Shown piece by piece: positions 59,050 through 64,000 of a stretch of 64,000 bases of DNA (position 1 is the first letter of the stretch; each line of letters begins with the position of its first letter). Position numbers and translations under genes: made by a program. Origin of the DNA: Syngnathus acus (taxonomy: Eukaryota > Chordata > Actinopteri > Syngnathiformes > Syngnathidae); NCBI RefSeq assembly GCF_901709675.1, contig NC_051107.1:1915501-1979500 (forward strand). The letters run 5' to 3'. The notes below the pieces were generated by a model. The model was not told where the DNA came from. It searched no databases and saw only the letters and a program-made list of their open reading frames with translations.

Positions 59050-59480
59050 GGCTCTTCTAAAAGCTAAAAGTTGGAGGACTGACACAGGAGCCCTGAGGAA
59101 CGCCACCATTTTGCACAGTGTGGACATTGAAGTAGGAAATATTACATTTTAGGCACGTGAGAGGTTATTATGGATTTCTCGTATTGATTGGCTATACACA
59201 AGCTCTTTCTGCTGAAAGTTGCATGACTCAAGTAGGAACCCTGAGGCATCCCACGATTTTAGCTTTGTGCTGGAGTGTGTATAAGTGTCGCAAATGATAT
59301 TCACTGATTTTTTCTTTTCATATTAGGCACTGGAAGTGTATTTATGGATGTCTCACACTGACAAAAATTGGTTTCTGCTAAAAGTTCCATGACTGACGTA
59401 GGAGCCCTGAGGAGTCCCATGATTTCTCCCAATTCTTTAAAACTGGATGTTTTAGTGACCTTTTATAGCAGGCAGCCCAA
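59050..59480. repeat. three diverged tandem units of about 150-166 bp
   Basis: The core GCTAAAAGTT...ATGACT...GTAGGAGCCCTGAGGA...CC(C/A) recurs at about 59059, 59210 and 59376. ATTAGGCAC-type sequence separates the cores. No coding frame is shared by the copies, and the family is not recognised. Confidence 0.6.
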
Positions 59481-59710
59481 GGGACCCCCTTCTGCAATGA
59501 ATATGTCGTACTATGCGAGGAAAATGATGGTCACACTTGATATGGACTAGTTTTCTGACACCAACCGCACATTTTAGAGAGGACTTTTATATTTTGGGCA
59601 GCCAAAATAGACTTTAGCCTCTTTGTGAACAATATTTGAGCAAAATAGGCCTTTTTGTGTACAATAAAAAAAATTGATTATATTTATCAGGTCAGATTTT
59701 GATCAGTATA

Positions 59711-59736
59711 GCAGGTGTACCTAATAAAGTGTCCTG
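59711..59736 (-). repeat. Tc1-like terminal sequence
   Basis: GCAGGTGTACCTAATAAAGT followed by GTCC is the reverse-oriented form of the GGCCACTTTATTAGGTACACC terminus. Confidence 0.5.
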
Positions 59737-60062
59737 TGAGAGTATGGTGATTTATGTAAAAAAAAAAAGAAAAAAAAAAAAAAGATATTACCCCTCTGGC
59801 TCACTGGTGGGTGCAGTCGCTGATTATACTCCATTATGATGATGGTGATGATGGTCATTTAATGGAGTGCTAACATGCAGAGTCAGTGATTCGGGTGCAA
59901 AATGACGGTTATTGTTATGCGCCATTTATTTGAAGTATGGCGCGCGTACAGTAAACAAGAGTGATGGATTATCATCATTTTCTGACACCGTGTCACGTCT
60001 CATATCTCGTTTAGCATGAGTGAGATGACAGTTTTTTTTTTTCCGACCTTCACCGGAGGCTG

Positions 60063-60088
60063 GCCGGCCACTTTATTAGGTACAGCTA
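60063..60088 (+). repeat. Tc1-like terminal sequence, left-facing end
   Basis: GCCGGCCACTTTATTAGGTA followed by CAGCTAATA. Its orientation is inverted relative to the termini at 59711-59736 and 62149-62173. No element body with a transposase was found next to it. Confidence 0.5.
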
Positions 60089-60227
60089 ATAGCAGGTTAT
60101 ACCCATGTCGGGGAGACGTATATATATTTCCAAGGTCGCAGGTCTCAAGCTTATGCGAAGTCGTCCTGCCTCCGTGCTCTGCTGCTCTCCTCCTCTGCCT
60201 TCTTCTCTCATCCTCCCTTTAACCCAC

Positions 60228-60336
<109 letters not shown>

Positions 60337-60766
60337 TCCAGAGATGTGTCCCGTTGCTCTGACCTCTCTCTCTCTCTCGCTCGCTCTCTCTCTGGCAGTC
60401 TGCCCAGTTCTTTTTCTTTCCTTCTCTCCTTCTCCTTTGTATCTTTGGTCTTTGTTGGCTCTATCACTCCATCTATTGATCTATCTATTTTTCTAATCTC
60501 CTTTTGTCTCGCCTCTCCTATGCACCCCCGCCGCTTCTTTCACCCGCCCCTCTTCCTCTGTTGCACGTATTGCGCGCATCCTCTTATCTCTTCATCCTCT
60601 CGGCTGTCATCCGCGCACTTATCTCCTGTTTTTTCTTTCCTGCTTTCTTCTTTCCTGCTTTCTTCTTTGCTGCTGCTGTGGCAGAGGAAGGCTGCTGGGG
60701 CTGGGCAGCCAGCTAAGGCTGCTTCTCTCTGGGCATGGTGCCCACAGAGGGTGGGTAGGATGCAGT

Positions 60767-60798
<32 letters not shown>

Positions 60799-61287
60799 TG
60801 ACAGAATGGAGCATATTTCTGTTGAGTCACACTTGTTAAGACTTAAAACTAAAACATGTTTTCAATTTTGCTCGAAAATATCACTGCAATGCATTTCCAA
60901 AAAAATAGCTCTGAAAAAATGAAGAGACCAGTTTGCCTGGTTTTGCGGTTTGAGTAAATGTAACAATATTTTGCTTGTTTTCTATCAACGGCATCCAAAA
61001 TAACTCCCAAATCCCAAATATAAAAAATACATTCAATTATTAATTATTATTAAGTTTGTCAAACTAATCATAAACCTTGTGTAATAAACCTAAACATTAG
61101 GATATCTAATAGCATGAAAAGGCTAACAAACTAGCATTGACATCATGCTAACCTTTACCAACATAGACAATATAGCCACTAGCATATATTCTTTATCCTC
61201 TGCAAAACGTGATCAATTGTTGCTGCTTGTGATGTCTTTTGTCTTTCTTCATCAAATCTATTTCGTCGTATTTATTTACTAATATAT

Positions 61288-61315
61288 TATACTGCCCCCT
61301 GGTGGCCAAGACACA
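61288..61315 (-). promoter_or_regulatory. CTCF-like dispersed 30-mer
   Basis: TATACTGCCCCCTGGTGGCC followed by AAGACAC. On the minus strand this is GGCCACCAGGGGGCAG, a consensus CTCF core. Copies of the same unit occur at 41972-41998, 51570-51597 and 52326-52348. Confidence 0.4.
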
Positions 61316-62148
61316 CACCAGCTACACAATGCCCATTCAATTAATGCATTAATCATCATACACAATCTGTTTGCATTCTGTATTTGTTTCGAAGTACAGT
61401 ACATTGATATTTTTCATATGATTGTACTGAAACAGATTTATACAATTTCCATTCATTTCAATAGGGAAAGCTAATTTGGGAGTGCTTTGAATTGCAACCG
61501 TGGTCACAGAACAAATTGAACTCGGAAGTCAATTTACCACTGAATTCTAACCCAAGCAGAAAATAAAATAAAAATGGTCAAGTACACATTTTTTCCAGAG
61601 CTATATACTTTTCTCACCACATAACACACATTAGATAACAAACTTCCTCTCATGCGTCCCCTTGCTCTTTATGTCCACTATTGTACTGAAGTTTCAGTGA
61701 TGCAGCGTCATCTGTCTGTGAACTCTTTAACTACAACAACAAACTGCAAAGTTTGAGACTATCATCCAAAAGCCTATTTGCAACCCTTTTTTACTGTATT
61801 TGCAACCCTTTTTATTGTATTTAACCCTCATACAACTAGACAGCAGCTGCCAAGCTGTGACCGAGTGTGCTAAATATATTTATGAACTACTTTTTTTTTT
61901 TTTAAACGATTTAAGTGCTTTTTTTTCGGTGTGGGACGTTTTGGGGGGGTTGTAGTTCCAAGAAGCCACCAGTAGACGTCAGTGTTTCTTCTCATCTAAC
62001 TTTTATAAACAAAAAAAAACATTTGCTCACTGTTATATTAATTTTGACTGAAGGCTAATTGTTCTGAGAGGGTCAATGAAAGCTAAGCATCATTAACTTT
62101 CTTTTTGGGGGGGTGGAGGGGGGTAATGTACTTGTACTGGATTTCAAC

Positions 62149-62173
62149 AGGTGTACCTAATAAAATGACCTGT
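62149..62173 (-). repeat. Tc1-like terminal sequence, right-facing end
   Basis: CAGGTGTACCTAATAAAATG followed by ACCTG is the inverted form of the terminus at 60063. It could pair with that site to bound a 2.1-kb segment. Confidence 0.5.
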
Positions 62174-63423
62174 GTTTGTATGAAAGCCAAAAGAGTACGT
62201 TGCATGGAAACACTGCTCATAAACATACACAAATGCCTTTTTTTTTTTTACTGCATTTCTCCACCCTCAAAGTATGCTGACATGACAAAATACACAAAGA
62301 CTAAACTGCTCCACTTCAATTAAAATGCAACTTTGAAGGTTAGAGAAGGTTAAATTGGTCGTGTGGCAGCGGTGACAAAAACGCAGGCCGCCAGCCAGCG
62401 CCTTTTATACAGACAATGTCTACAATTATGTGGATAGTACTGCCCGTGTAAAATCCACACACAACGTACCACACACACGCATACATCGGTCAGGACTTCA
62501 TCCAAAATATGCCCAGGCCTCGCCCCCCCCTCCGGTAGCTAACGTGATGACATCAACCGCAGCATCTGAAGCTCGTCGTTTGTCAAAGAAATAGCGACAT
62601 TCACAGTTTAAGCGTGTTAACATCCTTGAGTGATTGGTTCCCAAAGGCTCACGGGACCTGTCTTGCCTCATGCTGACACACACGGAGGGGTCAAGCTCAT
62701 TCCCAAATGGAGATGAATTCCCAGGATGCACATCAACCAATCAGGGATCATTATTCAAAGAAACTTTGTGATGTTCACAAGCACCTTTATGTGTGTGAGT
62801 GTGTGTTTGTGTGTGCGTCATTGAGGCTCCCATTGGGATCCACACACAAAGGAAAAGAAATCTCATACACTCCTTAAGCACGAGTTAACAATTATGATAA
62901 ATTGTGGAACACTTTTGAAATTCGCTTTTAAAAGTTAAATGAGAACTTGTTCATGCAGAAGGCCTTTTTTTTTTGTATAATGTACCCGGAGGTCAAAGGG
63001 CACCATAAAATACAAGCAAGCCTTCTCATTTGTGTCTAAATACTTTCACAAGTTTACATTACACATCTCCAAACAGAAATCCCCGAACGATGCATAGTTG
63101 CATAAAAACATATCTTTCCACTCTGAGAGAAACATTTGTGCATCATTTTGACCTAAAATAGAAGGCAGGCTGCACCGCATAGTGAGAGGGCAGCCTTCAT
63201 TGAGGCTAAAAACACACACATTGCACTTCACCACTGTCACACACTTGACATATAGGCACTTTTCTCCACTTATAGACTAAACTTAGAAACGGGGGACTTT
63301 ACACAGCAACTTAACATGGCCATAAAACATATTCTAAGCACCCAGTTACTATTACATTGTGACATGATAAAAAATAATACACATAAATATCACAAATAAA
63401 TGAATTGAGGGTTTTTTTCTTAC

Positions 63424-63560
63424 CTTATGAATCTGAATCCTTTTTGTTGAAGTCCAAGAAATGTGTCCAGTGTTGAAAGTGCGACCCAGAAACCCACTTG
63501 TTGCAGTGTCTTTATCTTGACAGATATCACTGTGTAGTCCACTTTTTTCGGGTCACACTG
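63424..63560 (-). other. candidate exon with strong donor near the right edge
   Basis: The minus strand reads ATTCATAAG|GTAAGAAAA, a near-ideal donor at 63424. Upstream of it one frame stays open for about 45 codons (…CDPKKVDYTVISVKIK…). No homology is recognised and no convincing acceptor was found. It may be a 5'-UTR exon of a gene beginning here, or chance. Confidence 0.25.
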
Positions 63561-63965
63561 TCCATTTATGACCGGTAGAAGTGATTAAAAAAAATGAGTC
63601 TCCGTTGATGAAAAGTCCTATAAAGTCCAACATAAAGACGAATTCTAGCTAGTTAGGATCAACAGGTGTCACTAACCAAACAAGCTCAATTATAAAAACA
63701 AAAACAAAATAAGTCCTCCAACACAGGACAAGAACTAGAATAAGCAGAAAAGCAAGAAGTTGCTTTTTCTAAACAATCGAACGAGATATATATATATTTT
63801 TTTTTTTTAAATTGTCGTGACCCCAAAAGTTTTGGTTCCGACTGCCGAATCTGCTTCTCCGCGCAGTGTGTCAAAATGTGGAGGAAGAGGACGGAGTGGG
63901 TGTTTCTAAAGTGAAGAAGGTGTGTCCATCAAAGTGGACAAAATTCGGAGGGGGGGGAGAAAATG

Positions 63966-64000
63966 TGTCAGGAGTGGGATTTGAACCCACGCCTCCATTC
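63966..64000 (-). tRNA. tRNA-Leu, 3' part only (cut by window end)
   Basis: Read on the minus strand this gives a variable-arm end (GAATGGAGGC), the T-arm GTGGGTTCAAATCCCAC and the acceptor strand TCCTGAC plus discriminator A. This is the 3' half of a class II tRNA, matching vertebrate tRNA-Leu as I recall it. TTTT follows directly (63964-63960), as a Pol III terminator. The anticodon lies outside the window; the variable arm resembles the CAA isoacceptor. Confidence 0.85.

Overview
The window is vertebrate nuclear DNA, almost certainly from a percomorph teleost fish. The evidence is intron-split genes with GT/AG borders, many very short introns (62-103 bp), long GT/CA microsatellites, hAT- and Tc1-like elements, and dispersed repeats that I recall from percomorph genomes. 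A syngnathid (pipefish or seahorse) is possible but not shown. There are no bacterial operons, CRISPR arrays or phage genes.

Three protein-coding genes can be read exon by exon. adipor2 (adiponectin receptor 2) lies on the minus strand. Six coding exons at 17676-20731 are certain, a first coding exon at 22764-22817 is tentative, and a 5'-UTR exon ends at 26245. wnt5b lies on the minus strand with six coding exons at 29456-36492, encoding 366 aa. fbxl14 lies on the plus strand as one uninterrupted 400-codon frame at 46845-48047. wnt5b and fbxl14 are divergent, about 10 kb apart. adipor2 and wnt5b are head-to-tail, about 3 kb apart. The order and relative orientation match human 12p13.33 (FBXL14-WNT5B-ADIPOR2). 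ERC1, expected beyond fbxl14, was not found.

Two tRNA genes lie on the right: a complete tRNA-Gly(GCC) at 57432-57502, and the 3' part of a tRNA-Leu running off the window end on the minus strand.

Layout: 1-16.5 kb has no recognisable gene, but holds a hAT-like foldback element at 5.1 kb, a hAT-like MITE at 10.7 kb, and a 2.2-kb repeat cluster at 13.7-15.9 kb. That cluster repeats a cassette with a perfect CRE octamer, a CCAAT box and a GC-rich box. 16.6-26.4 kb is adipor2, whose largest short-range intron is mostly a 1.3-kb inverted-repeat element carrying a 118-bp minisatellite. 26.4-29.3 kb is intergenic. 29.3-36.5 kb is wnt5b, with GT arrays in one intron. 36.5-46.2 kb is the shared upstream region of wnt5b and fbxl14. 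46.2-49.06 kb is fbxl14. 49.06-64 kb is gene-poor, with microsatellites, a Tc1/mariner transposase relic, a three-unit tandem repeat, a 290-bp purine tract and the tRNAs.

The three genes do not form one pathway. They encode a seven-helix receptor/ceramidase, a secreted lipid-modified Wnt ligand, and an SCF ubiquitin-ligase substrate receptor. No clearly new biological system was found. The points most worth checking are the CRE/CCAAT/GC cassette cluster, two adipor2 introns built largely from mobile DNA, and a dispersed CTCF-like 30-mer. Family and repeat names come from recall and reading, not from database searches.
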